A stretch of DNA of 15,686 nucleotides, taken from Pseudomonadota bacterium. GTDB lineage: Bacteria > Pseudomonadota > Alphaproteobacteria > Reyranellales > Reyranellaceae. This document shows, in pieces, positions 7,360 to 14,267 of the stretch; the stretch's first letter is position 1, and every line of letters begins with the position of its first letter. Under the pieces are notes generated by a model. That model was not told the origin of the DNA. It ran no database searches and saw nothing but the letters and a program-made list of their open reading frames with translations. Made by a program: the position numbers and the translations under genes. Location: assembly GCA_023416135.1 (NCBI GenBank), contig JAEZIF010000333.1:1-15686 (forward strand). Direction: 5' to 3'.

Positions 7360-8370
7360 TCACTTCACGACCATCCGGTCCGCCTTGGGCGGCAGGTACT
7401 TGTTGGTGAAGACCTTGTCGACCGGCGGCGCCGCCGGCAGGCCGAAGGCTTCCGACACCAGCTTGACCGACTTCGCAAAGCGCTCGGGCTGCACGTCACC
7501 CATGCCGTTGGCCTTCACATAGGGCGTCAGGATGTTGGTCTGCAGCGAGATCTGCAGGCGCTCGGTCTCCAGCGCTTCGTCGATCAGGGGATCGCGCTTC
7601 TTGGCGGCGGCAATTCCGACCTTGTTGTCGGCGATCACGTCCCTCCAGCCCTTGATGGTGGCATTGATGAAGCCCTTCACAGCCTTCTCATTGCCTGCGA
7701 TCTCGGGCGAGATCACGATGCCGTTGCCGTAGACGTCCATGCCGAAGTCGACGTAGCGCATGGCGACGATGTCGTCGAACTTCACGCCGCGCGCCTTGAG
7801 GTCGAGCATCGAGGAGAAGTAATGGCCTGAGATGAAGTCCACCGTGCCCTGCACCAGGCTCTGCTCGCGCAATTGCGGCGTCAGGTTGACGTGCTCCCAC
7901 TTGGAGATGCCGTTGATCTTGGCGAAGGCCGGGAACAGGCGGAAGCTCGCATCGAACACCGGCGCACCGAGCTTCTTGCCCTCGAGGTCCTTGGGCACCT
8001 TGATGCCGCTCTTCTTCAGGGCGTAGACGCCGAACGGCGCGAAGTCGTAGGCCATGAACACGCAGAGCACTTCCTTGCCCGGGTTCTTGGCGTTGTATTC
8101 GATGGTGGCGTTCACGTCGGCGAAGCCGATCTGGTAGGCGCCGGTGGCGACGCGCTGCACCGCGCCGGCCGAGCCTTGGCCCGGATCCATCGTGACGTCG
8201 AGGCCCTCGGCCTTGTAGTAGCCCTTCTCCAGCGCCACCAGAAACGGCGAGGTCGGGCCTTGGAACACCCAGTCCAGGGTGAATTTGATCGGCGTCTGCG
8301 CGTTTGCGGGCATGCTGCCCAGCGCCAGCGCGGCGGCTGCGCCACCCAGCCATTTCGCGATCTTGCTCAT
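7360..8370 (-). CDS. ABC importer periplasmic binding protein, NMT1/THI5-like (SsuA/TauA/ThiY-type)
   Basis: A 336-residue substrate-binding protein. The N-terminus MSKIAKWLGGAAAALALG ends in PANA, predicting signal peptidase I cleavage after Ala24. The mature part starts with IKFTLDWVFQGPTSPFLVAL and EKGYYKAEGLDV, the hallmark of the NMT1/THI5-like fold, which binds pyrimidines, sulfonates or nitrate; GYYKAEGLDV and later DVYGNGIVISPE are further family features. The open frame runs 21 codons further upstream, but the ATG at 8370 gives a clean signal peptide and has AGAGGGG about 8 nt before it. It heads the importer unit; ATPase and permease follow. A small dyad and a weak promoter-like sequence lie just upstream. 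Confidence 0.92.
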   Translation of the reverse strand: MSKIAKWLGGAAAALALGSMPANAQTPIKFTLDWVFQGPTSPFLVALEKGYYKAEGLDVTMDPGQGSAGAVQRVATGAYQIGFADVNATIEYNAKNPGKEVLCVFMAYDFAPFGVYALKKSGIKVPKDLEGKKLGAPVFDASFRLFPAFAKINGISKWEHVNLTPQLREQSLVQGTVDFISGHYFSSMLDLKARGVKFDDIVAMRYVDFGMDVYGNGIVISPEIAGNEKAVKGFINATIKGWRDVIADNKVGIAAAKKRDPLIDEALETERLQISLQTNILTPYVKANGMGDVQPERFAKSVKLVSEAFGLPAAPPVDKVFTNKYLPPKADRMVVK

Positions 8371-8407
8371 GTCCGTCTGCCCCTCTGAGTTCCCCGTCCG
8401 GCGACTC

Positions 8408-8436
8408 TTAGGCGGACAAGTCACATCCGCCAAGGG
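8408..8436 (-). promoter_or_regulatory. Candidate promoter/operator upstream of the importer genes
   Basis: An interrupted dyad GGCGGA (8411-8416) and TCCGCC (8426-8431) with a 9-nt spacer lies about 40 nt before the binding-protein start. On the minus strand TTGGCG, 17 nt, then TAAGAG resembles a weak -35/-10 pair, and the dyad falls between and over the two boxes, as an operator would. Alternatively it could be a hairpin downstream of the GST-like gene. No regulator gene is adjacent. Confidence 0.28.
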
Positions 8437-8474
8437 GATATCAGGCAGATTCTATGCCAGCCTCGGGCGGGTCG

Positions 8475-9284
8475 TTACCCGATGCCCAGCACTGCCCCGA
8501 TCAAGCGAAAGACATGCATTTTCGTCCAGATGTCTGCCGGGGTGAAGCTCGGGCGCGCCTGCATGGCCCGCCAATAGCGCGCAAGCGCCGGCCGCTTGCG
8601 AAGCTCGGCGCCCATGCCGACGAATTCCATGCGCGCGAGGAACACGGTCCAGACCACGTCGGCAACGCCATAGGCGGGCGGCACCAGCACGGCGCGGCCG
8701 TCGTGAAGCGTCTTCTCCAGCCGATCCATAAAGCCGATCGCTTCGGCGCGGCGTTTCTCGGCCAGCCGCGCGACAGCAGCGGGATCGAAAGCGCGGACGC
8801 GTTCGGCGAAGACCGCGGCGCGTGCCTTATAGATCTTGCCGAGGTCGGGGTTCTGAGCGGCACGCTCGAGGAGACGGCGGCGGACGGCATCGAGCCGCTT
8901 GGGAATCATGGTCCGGGCCAGGGAATTGCGGGCGAGAAGCCCGCCGAAGGTCAGTTCCTCGATCGGATTGCCGTAGTGAAGGTCGAGCCAGGCTTTCGTG
9001 TCGTCATCGAGCGTCGCGTCGCTGGCGCCCAGCGCGTATTGGACGATGTCCCGGCTCTGGTCGAGAACGCGGTCCGGCAACACCAACGTCGGCACGGTCA
9101 TGTTCGGATTGAGCCGTACATAGTCCGGCCGCTGCTGGGCCATCCTGACATGGATATCGACCACGGCCGCTTCGTAGGCGATCCCGCCTTCGATCAGCGC
9201 GAGGCGCGCGATCATCGAGTAGTAGGAGGACAGCGCGTGATAGAGGTGCGGCTTGGCGCCCGGCAGCTTGGCAGAGTCCGTCAT
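8475..9284 (-). CDS. Glutathione S-transferase-like protein
   Basis: A 269-residue cytosolic GST-fold protein. The N-terminal thioredoxin-like domain shows HLYHALSSYYSMIARLALIEGGIAYE (about 13-38; Ser/Tyr candidates at 19-22), the cis-proline loop NMTVPTLVLP (Pro65) and the glutathione gamma-glutamyl-binding motif DQSRDIVQYAL (75-85). The C-terminal helical domain contains YGVADVVWTVFLARMEFVGM. It is longer than typical 200-220-residue bacterial GSTs, with an extended middle helix region and a C-terminal tail DIWTKMHVFRLIGAVLGIG, somewhat like the TCHQD/GDAP1-type branch. It is flanked on the same strand by the NdvA-like exporter (52 nt upstream) and the importer genes. Function could be detoxification or dehalogenation; the substrate is unknown. 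Confidence 0.8.
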   Translation of the reverse strand: MTDSAKLPGAKPHLYHALSSYYSMIARLALIEGGIAYEAAVVDIHVRMAQQRPDYVRLNPNMTVPTLVLPDRVLDQSRDIVQYALGASDATLDDDTKAWLDLHYGNPIEELTFGGLLARNSLARTMIPKRLDAVRRRLLERAAQNPDLGKIYKARAAVFAERVRAFDPAAVARLAEKRRAEAIGFMDRLEKTLHDGRAVLVPPAYGVADVVWTVFLARMEFVGMGAELRKRPALARYWRAMQARPSFTPADIWTKMHVFRLIGAVLGIG

Positions 9285-9336
9285 AGCCGATCATTGCCCC
9301 TAGGGAACGTAGACGCAAAAGACGAATTGAGCCTGC

Positions 9337-11097
9337 TCAGGCCGCCTCGATGCCGGCCTGCTGGGTGGCGACGAGGCGGGCGAAGGCGCCGCCGCGCGCG
9401 ACCAGCTCCCGGTAGCTGCCCTGCTCGACCACGCGGCCGTGCTCGAACACCACGACCAGATCGGCGTCGCGGATGGTCGACAGCCGATGGGCGATGATGA
9501 AGGTGGTGCGGCCGGCCATCAGTGTCTTGAGCGCTTTCTGGATGCGCGCCTCGGTCACCGAATCGAGCGCGCTGGTCGCCTCGTCGAGGATCAGGATCGG
9601 CGGGTTCTTGAGCAGTGCGCGGGCGATCGCCAATCGCTGGCGCTCGCCGCCCGACAGAGTGGTGCCCCGCTCGCCTACCATGGTGTCGTAGCCGTTGGGC
9701 TGGCGCTGGATGAAGTCGTGCGCTTCTGCGAGCCTCGCCGCCTCCCCGAGCTCGGCCTGCGTGGCGTCGGGTTTGCCGATGCGCAGGTTGTCGCCGATCG
9801 TGCGGTAGAACATGGTGCTGTCCTGGAACACGACGCCGATGTTGCGGCGTAGCGATTCCAGCTTGATGTCGCGATGGTCGATGCCGTCGATGCGGATGAC
9901 GCCGGATTGGGCGTCCCACATGCGATGCAGCAGCGACAAAGCCGTGCTCTTGCCGGCGCCGGTCGGACCGACGAAGGCGACCGTGGTGCCGGCCGGCACC
10001 TTCAACGAAAAATGCACCAGCGCCGGCCGCTTGCCGTCGTAGGAAAAGTTGATGTCGTCGAACTCGACGTCGCCCCGGGCGCGGCCGATGTCCCTGCCGT
10101 GCGGGTTGTCGGGCACGGTCGACTGCGAATCGAGCACGCGGAAGAAATCGGCCAGGGCCGGCATCTGGAAGAAGATGCGGCTGACGAAGCCCGACGCCTG
10201 GTCCATGCGGCTGATCAGCAGGGTGGCGAAGCCCATGAAGCTCACGATCTCGCCGACGCTCGCTTCACCGCGGGTATAGAGCCAGGTGCCCAGCACGAAG
10301 ATCAGGATCACCGTGATCGTCGATGCGGCCCGGGTCAGCACCGACAGCAGCGCCCACCAGTTCAGCACCGGATACTGCGCCGCCAGGGTCTCGCGGATGA
10401 TGCGATGGAGTTCGCCGGTCTCCGCACAAAGGCGCACGAAGCTCTGGATGAGATGGATGTTGCCCAGCGCGTCGCCGGCGCGGCTGGCGAGCTCGCTATG
10501 GCGGTCCTCGACCTGCTGCTGCAGGCGGTCGGTGCGGCCCACCACCCAGGCATTGGCGATGGCGAAGAACAGGATCAGGACGATCAGCAGGAGGCCGAGC
10601 CGCCAGTTCATGAACAGGCTGAGCGGCAGCATGATAAAAAGGGCAACGAAGGTCGCGAGGTTTTCGCGGAAGAACGACAGCCAGATGCCGAACAGATGGT
10701 CGACGCCCGTCAGCATGACCTTCAGCAGCCGGCCGGAATGCTGGCCGTGATGGAAAGCGAAGGGCAGGACCAGCACGTGCTCGAAGAAGGTCGCCATGGC
10801 GCCCAGTCGCCGACGGTGCGCCATACGGTCGGCCTGCAGCGACACGATGATGTTGGCCAGAATGCCGCCCAGGCCCACCGCAGTCCACAGGACCAAAAGC
10901 TCGCGGGCCTCGCTCCACAGCACGTCGACCGGCTTGTCGCGCGCCGTGCTCAGAAGGTCGACGACCTTGCCGAACAGCACAGGCTCGTAGAACTGGAGCG
11001 CCGCCACCGCGACGTTGGCCAGCGCCAGGATGATCGCAAGCCCGCGTTCGGCACGCAGCAGACCGATGACCCGGCCGTAGACGCGGAAGAATTCCAT
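9337..11097 (-). CDS. ndvA: NdvA/ChvA-like ABC exporter (fused membrane and ATPase domains)
   Basis: A 586-residue half-transporter: membrane domain about 15-320, ATPase domain about 345-580. Motifs are Walker A GPTGAGKST (377-385), Q-loop VVFQD (Gln425), signature LSGGERQR (481-488), Walker B ILILDEATSALD (from 501) and switch AHRLSTI (His537). The segment QYPVLNWWALLSVLTRAAST followed by SFMGFATLLISRMD is very close to what I recall of rhizobial NdvA, the exporter of cyclic beta-1,2-glucan to the periplasm, and the total length is similar. The protein works as a dimer in the inner membrane. It starts 20 nt after the M20 gene stop, without an obvious ribosome binding site, suggesting coupling. 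No glucan synthase (NdvB) gene is in the window, so the symbol marks the closest family, not proven function. Confidence 0.82.
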   Translation of the reverse strand: MEFFRVYGRVIGLLRAERGLAIILALANVAVAALQFYEPVLFGKVVDLLSTARDKPVDVLWSEARELLVLWTAVGLGGILANIIVSLQADRMAHRRRLGAMATFFEHVLVLPFAFHHGQHSGRLLKVMLTGVDHLFGIWLSFFRENLATFVALFIMLPLSLFMNWRLGLLLIVLILFFAIANAWVVGRTDRLQQQVEDRHSELASRAGDALGNIHLIQSFVRLCAETGELHRIIRETLAAQYPVLNWWALLSVLTRAASTITVILIFVLGTWLYTRGEASVGEIVSFMGFATLLISRMDQASGFVSRIFFQMPALADFFRVLDSQSTVPDNPHGRDIGRARGDVEFDDINFSYDGKRPALVHFSLKVPAGTTVAFVGPTGAGKSTALSLLHRMWDAQSGVIRIDGIDHRDIKLESLRRNIGVVFQDSTMFYRTIGDNLRIGKPDATQAELGEAARLAEAHDFIQRQPNGYDTMVGERGTTLSGGERQRLAIARALLKNPPILILDEATSALDSVTEARIQKALKTLMAGRTTFIIAHRLSTIRDADLVVVFEHGRVVEQGSYRELVARGGAFARLVATQQAGIEAA

Positions 11098-11117
11098 GGT
11101 CTGCTGTCAGCCGGCCG

Positions 11118-12287
11118 TCACCGCGGCTCGAGGAACCGCTCGACGGTACGCACGAAGAAGCTGACGCCGAACGGGATCGCCATGTCGTTGAAGTCGTAGC
11201 GCTGGTTGTGCAGGCTGACGGCCTCCGCGCCGCCGCCGTTGCCCAGCATCACCATGGCGCCCGGCACCTTCTCCAGCATGTAGGAGAAGTCCTCGGCGCC
11301 CATGCTGGGACGGGCCTTGTCGCTCACGGCATGATCGCCGCAGACACCTGCCGCCACGTCGAGGGCAAAGCGAACGCGCTCGTCGTTGTTGACCGTCGGC
11401 GGATAGCCCGGCCGGTGCTCGACCTCGATCTTCACGCCGTGCATCTGCTCCGCGCCGCGACAGATCTCGTCGATGCGCCGCTTCACCAGCTCGCGGTTGG
11501 CCGGCGTCGTGGTGCGGGTGGTGCCGCCGATATGCACGTCGGCCGGGATGACGTTGTAGGCCGAGCCCGCCTTGAAGAAGCCGACCGTCACCACGGTAGC
11601 ATCGAGCGGATCGATGTTGCGGGAGACGATGGTCTGCAGCGCCAGCACGACGTTGGCACCGACCACCAGGGGATCGACGGCAAGGTGGGGATGGGCGGCA
11701 TGGCCGCCCTTGCCGGCGATACGGATGTCCCAGCGATCGGCCGCAGCCAGCAACGGACCGGGCTTGGTAACGATGTGGCCGAGCGGCACGCCGGGCTTGT
11801 TGTGGATGGCGAAGACCGCATCGCAGGGAAATTTCTCGAACAGCCCGTCCTTGATCATCTCGCGCGCGCCACCGCCACCCTCCTCGGCCGGCTGGAAGAT
11901 GAAGTGCACGGCGCCCTCGAAGTCGCGCTTTTCGCTCAGCATCTTGGCGGCGCCGAGCAGCATGGCCGTGTGACCGTCATGGCCGCAGGCATGCATGCGG
12001 CCGGCATTCTGCGAGCGGTGCTGGAAATCGTTGACCTCTTCCATGGGCAGCGCATCCATGTCGGCGCGAAGGCCGACGGACCTCAACGAGTTGCCCTTGC
12101 GCAGGGTTCCGACCACCCCGGTCTTGCCCAGCCCGCGCGTCACCTCGAGGCCCCACTCGGTCAGCTTGGCGGCGACGATGTCCGACGTCCGCGTCTCCTC
12201 GTAGGCCAGCTCGGGATGGGCATGGATGTCGCGGCGGATGGCGGCAATCTCACCCTGGATCTCGAGCGAACGCGGTAGAACGGGCAT
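11118..12287 (-). CDS. M20 family amidohydrolase (hippurate hydrolase/N-acyl amino acid deacylase-like)
   Basis: A 389-residue zinc aminoacylase of the M20D group, which cleaves N-acyl amino acids, hippurate or related amides. Motifs in order: RRDIHAHPELAYEE (18-31), GLRADMDALPM (72-82), MHACGHDGHTAML (98-110, metal Cys101 and His103), PAEEGGGG (133-140, Glu135/Glu136), AIHNKPG (His162), the dimerisation-domain GKGGHAAHP (192-200) and SMGAEDFSYMLEKVPG (328-343) with a final SLHN His360. The open frame extends to 12311, but ATG at 12287 has GGAG 6 nt before it and begins just before the conserved DIHAHPEL helix. It is the first gene of the minus-strand run and is divergent from the PLP dehydratase gene, 60 nt apart. 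No signal peptide, so cytoplasmic. Confidence 0.9.
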   Translation of the reverse strand: MPVLPRSLEIQGEIAAIRRDIHAHPELAYEETRTSDIVAAKLTEWGLEVTRGLGKTGVVGTLRKGNSLRSVGLRADMDALPMEEVNDFQHRSQNAGRMHACGHDGHTAMLLGAAKMLSEKRDFEGAVHFIFQPAEEGGGGAREMIKDGLFEKFPCDAVFAIHNKPGVPLGHIVTKPGPLLAAADRWDIRIAGKGGHAAHPHLAVDPLVVGANVVLALQTIVSRNIDPLDATVVTVGFFKAGSAYNVIPADVHIGGTTRTTTPANRELVKRRIDEICRGAEQMHGVKIEVEHRPGYPPTVNNDERVRFALDVAAGVCGDHAVSDKARPSMGAEDFSYMLEKVPGAMVMLGNGGGAEAVSLHNQRYDFNDMAIPFGVSFFVRTVERFLEPR

Positions 12288-12347
12288 CGGGCACTCCGGT
12301 TGGAAGACCAATTTGGAAGACGGGACATCTTAGCCCAAAGTGGCACC
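12288..12347. promoter_or_regulatory. Divergent promoter region between M20 and dehydratase genes
   Basis: This 60-nt gap separates two divergent starts and must carry at least the leftward promoter and probably both. I see the GGAG ribosome binding site for the leftward gene (plus-strand CTCC at 12294-12297) but no convincing -35/-10 pair for either direction; TTGGAAGAC occurs twice (near 12300 and 12313) as a short direct repeat that might be a regulator half-site. Confidence 0.4.
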
Positions 12348-13313
12348 ATGTTGTCTCTGCAGGAAGTCGAAGACGCATCGCAGATCGTCTACGCAGCGAT
12401 GCCGCCGACGGCGCAATATGCCTGGCCGTTGCTCGCGCGGCGCACGGGCTGCGAGGTCTGGGTGAAGCACGAGAACCACACGCCGATCGGCGCCTTCAAG
12501 GTGCGCGGCGGGCTGGTCTACATGGACCGGCTGAAGCACGCGCAGCCCGGCCTGAAAGGTGTGATCAGCGCGACCAGAGGCAATCACGGCCAGAGCATCG
12601 CTGTCGGTGCGGCCAGGGTCGGCATCGCCGCCACCATCGTCGTGCCGCAAGGCAACTCGGTGGAGAAGAACGCGGCCATGCGCGCTTTCGGAGCGGATCT
12701 GGTCGAGGCCGGCCACGACTTCGATGCCGCCCGCGATGTCGCTCTGCGGCTGGCGGGCGAACGCGGGCTCTCGATGATTCCGTCCTTCCACCGCGATTTG
12801 GTGTGCGGCGTAGCGACCTATGCGCTGGAATTGTTCCGCGGCACGCCGGCGCTCGACACCGTCTATGTGCCGATCGGCCTGGGCTCGGGCATCTGCGGCG
12901 TGATCGCCATGCGCGACGCGCTCAGTCCCGCGACCAAGGTGGTGGGCGTCGTGTCGACCGAGGCGCCGGCCTACGCCCTCTCCTTCGCCGCCGGCAAGGT
13001 CGTGCCGACCAACAGCGCCGACACCATGGCCGATGGCATGGCCGTGCGCGGGCCCGACCCCGAAGCGCTCAGCGTCATCCTGAAGGGCGCCGATCGCATC
13101 GTGCAGGTGAGAGATGCCGAGATCGGCGCCGCCATGCGCACCTACTACGAGGACACGCATCAACTCACCGAAGGCGCGGGCGCGGCGGCGCTCGCCGCCC
13201 TGGTGGAGGAACGCGCCCGCATGGCCGGCAAACGGACGGGCCTGGTGCTGAGCGGCGGAAACATCGACCGGCCGCTCTACTTGCGTACGCTCGCGGATCG
13301 TGGTCCCGTTTAG
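12348..13313 (+). CDS. Threonine/serine dehydratase-family PLP enzyme
   Basis: A 321-residue fold-type II PLP enzyme. The Schiff-base lysine is Lys51 in PIGAFKVRGG, followed by the SATRGNHGQSIA substrate-carboxylate loop (family: S-x-GNHG). The phosphate-binding glycine loop is PIGLGSGICG (175-184), unlike the GGGGL of ordinary threonine dehydratases. EGAGAAALAAL and the late LSGGNID are also family features. There is no C-terminal ACT regulatory domain, so it resembles catabolic rather than biosynthetic (IlvA) enzymes; EutB-like hydroxyectoine-pathway dehydratases are one possible relative. Start ATG at 12348 aligns with the family; the open frame could begin at a TTG at 12300 but that would overlap the promoter region. 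It is divergent from the M20 amidohydrolase gene. Exact substrate uncertain. Confidence 0.85.
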   Translation: MLSLQEVEDASQIVYAAMPPTAQYAWPLLARRTGCEVWVKHENHTPIGAFKVRGGLVYMDRLKHAQPGLKGVISATRGNHGQSIAVGAARVGIAATIVVPQGNSVEKNAAMRAFGADLVEAGHDFDAARDVALRLAGERGLSMIPSFHRDLVCGVATYALELFRGTPALDTVYVPIGLGSGICGVIAMRDALSPATKVVGVVSTEAPAYALSFAAGKVVPTNSADTMADGMAVRGPDPEALSVILKGADRIVQVRDAEIGAAMRTYYEDTHQLTEGAGAAALAALVEERARMAGKRTGLVLSGGNIDRPLYLRTLADRGPV

Positions 13314-13318
13314 GGCGA

Positions 13319-13621
13319 ATGGAAATCGTCGCCCTTCTCGTCGCTGCCCAACTGGCGCAGGCGACCGCGACTGTCAGCCCGGCGGCGCGCTGCGCCCAGC
13401 TCGTGTCGTACTATGACCGCTACGGCGTCGGTCGCAGCACCAACTCGGATGGCCGGCGCAATCACACGCGCATCCTGGCGGAGCTCTATTGCCAGGAAGG
13501 CAACTACCAAAAGGGCATAGCCATCATGGAAGACCTTCTACGCAGGAAGGCCTTTACCGTGCCGCCGCCGGCGCAACCCGAGACCGTGCCGCCTCTCGAA
13601 GCGCCGGAGTACGGCGTCTAA
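13319..13621 (+). CDS. Small hypothetical protein, possibly exported
   Basis: A 100-residue protein of unknown function. The N-terminus MEIVALLVAAQLAQA is hydrophobic and ends in an AxA-like site, but lacks the usual positive charge, so export is only possible, not certain. The body holds SYYDRYGVGRSTNSDGRRNHTRI, then ELYCQEGNYQKGIAIMEDLLRRKAF, which looks like one TPR-like helical hairpin, and a proline-rich tail PPPAQPETVPPLEAPE. Two cysteines (ARCAQL and LYCQ) could form a disulfide. The pattern looks like a conserved alphaproteobacterial hypothetical family, but I cannot name it. The ATG at 13319 lies 5 nt after the dehydratase stop, with AGGG of the stop region as a ribosome binding site, so it is probably co-transcribed with it. 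Confidence 0.7.
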   Translation: MEIVALLVAAQLAQATATVSPAARCAQLVSYYDRYGVGRSTNSDGRRNHTRILAELYCQEGNYQKGIAIMEDLLRRKAFTVPPPAQPETVPPLEAPEYGV

Positions 13622-13664
13622 AGCGGAATGAGATCAGGTGATTCCACCTGGACCCATCATGCTT
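13621..13664. repeat. Imperfect palindrome between convergent genes; possible bidirectional terminator
   Basis: A perfect inner stem CAGGTG (13635-13640)/CACCTG (13645-13650) with loop ATTC is extended by ATGA (13628-13631)/TCAT (13657-13660) and AAGC (13621-13624)/GCTT (13661-13664). It fills the whole gap and touches both stop codons of the convergent small-protein and Lrp genes. There is no T-run. The GGAATNAGATCAGGTG-type core resembles dispersed palindromes I associate with rhizobial-type genomes, which is from memory only. Confidence 0.5.
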
Positions 13665-14157
13665 AACGCCTCCTGCGCGCCGCCGGCGCCTGGGGGATCG
13701 GCGCCCAGGCGAGGTCCGTCTTCACCGCCTGCATGATGAAGGATGAGCGCGTGCCGCGGACCCCCGGCATGCGCAGCAACGCCTTCAGCGCAAAGTCGCT
13801 GAAGCTCGCGAGATCGGGCGCCAGCACATGCAGCAGGAAGTCCATGTCGCCGGTCACGGCATAGCAGGCCACGACCTCGGGTCGCGCGCGGATCTCGGCC
13901 TCGAAGGCTTCGACGACCTTCTCCGAGTGGTCGTCGAGCGTCACCTGCACCAGCGCCTGCAGGCCGAGCCCCAAAGCCGCCGGCGACACCAGGGCGGCAT
14001 AGCGCATGATCACACCTTCCTCTTCCAGGCGCTTCACGCGGCGCTGACAGGGGGTGGCCGAGAGGCCGACGCGATCGGCCAAGTCGACGATGGGCAGCCG
14101 GCCCTCCGTCTGGAGGGCGGCGATGATGCGCCGGTCTATGTCATCCAGCTCGATCAT
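13663..14157 (-). CDS. Lrp/AsnC-family transcriptional regulator
   Basis: A 164-residue regulator. The N-terminal winged helix-turn-helix is LDDIDRRIIAALQTEGRL then IVDLADRVGLSATPCQRRVKRLEEEGVI (22-50), with recognition helix around SATPCQRRVKRL. The C-terminal RAM (effector-binding, oligomerising) domain spans about 68-150 and includes ACYAVTGDMDFLLHV. It ends with a basic tail AARRRR. Proteins of this family bind amino acids and often control a divergent amino acid metabolism gene. Here the neighbour is phhA, 110 nt away across a clear dyad, so phenylalanine or tyrosine is the likely effector (inference). It probably also represses itself. Confidence 0.93.
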   Translation of the reverse strand: MIELDDIDRRIIAALQTEGRLPIVDLADRVGLSATPCQRRVKRLEEEGVIMRYAALVSPAALGLGLQALVQVTLDDHSEKVVEAFEAEIRARPEVVACYAVTGDMDFLLHVLAPDLASFSDFALKALLRMPGVRGTRSSFIMQAVKTDLAWAPIPQAPAARRRR

Positions 14158-14201
14158 GGGGATTATCTCTAAATTTTACCATCTCTGTAGAGATTATCCC
14201 C
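14158..14201. promoter_or_regulatory. Candidate Lrp-type operator between the regulator gene and phhA
   Basis: Arms GGGGATTATCTCT (14158-14170) and AGAGATTATCCCC (14189-14201) are reverse complements with one mismatch, and the dyad extends by one more pair, with an A/T-rich spacer of about 18 nt containing AAATTTT. The left arm directly abuts the regulator start codon, and the right arm lies 66 nt before the phhA start. This is an unusually AT-rich patch in a GC-rich window. Lrp-family proteins typically bind such A/T-centred dyads, so autoregulation plus control of phhA is likely. I could not place exact -35/-10 boxes. Confidence 0.65.
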
Positions 14202-14267
14202 TTCTGCGAGCGCTCGACAGCTCAACTTCGCCGGGATTCCCTACGACCCCCTCCCCATATTCCGACC

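Noticed and set aside
9874..11199. 441-codon plus-strand open frame opposite the exporter gene
   Set aside because: Translation is His/Gln/Asp-rich with no motifs and opposes a gene with all ABC exporter motifs.
12300..12347. TTG-initiated N-terminal extension of the PLP dehydratase
   Set aside because: It has no good ribosome binding site, would consume the divergent promoter region, and the family aligns from the ATG at 12348.
12803..13318. Upstream extension of the small-protein frame inside the dehydratase gene
   Set aside because: The extension is an out-of-frame Arg-rich shadow; the ATG at 13319, just past the dehydratase stop, begins a hydrophobic, protein-like N-terminus.
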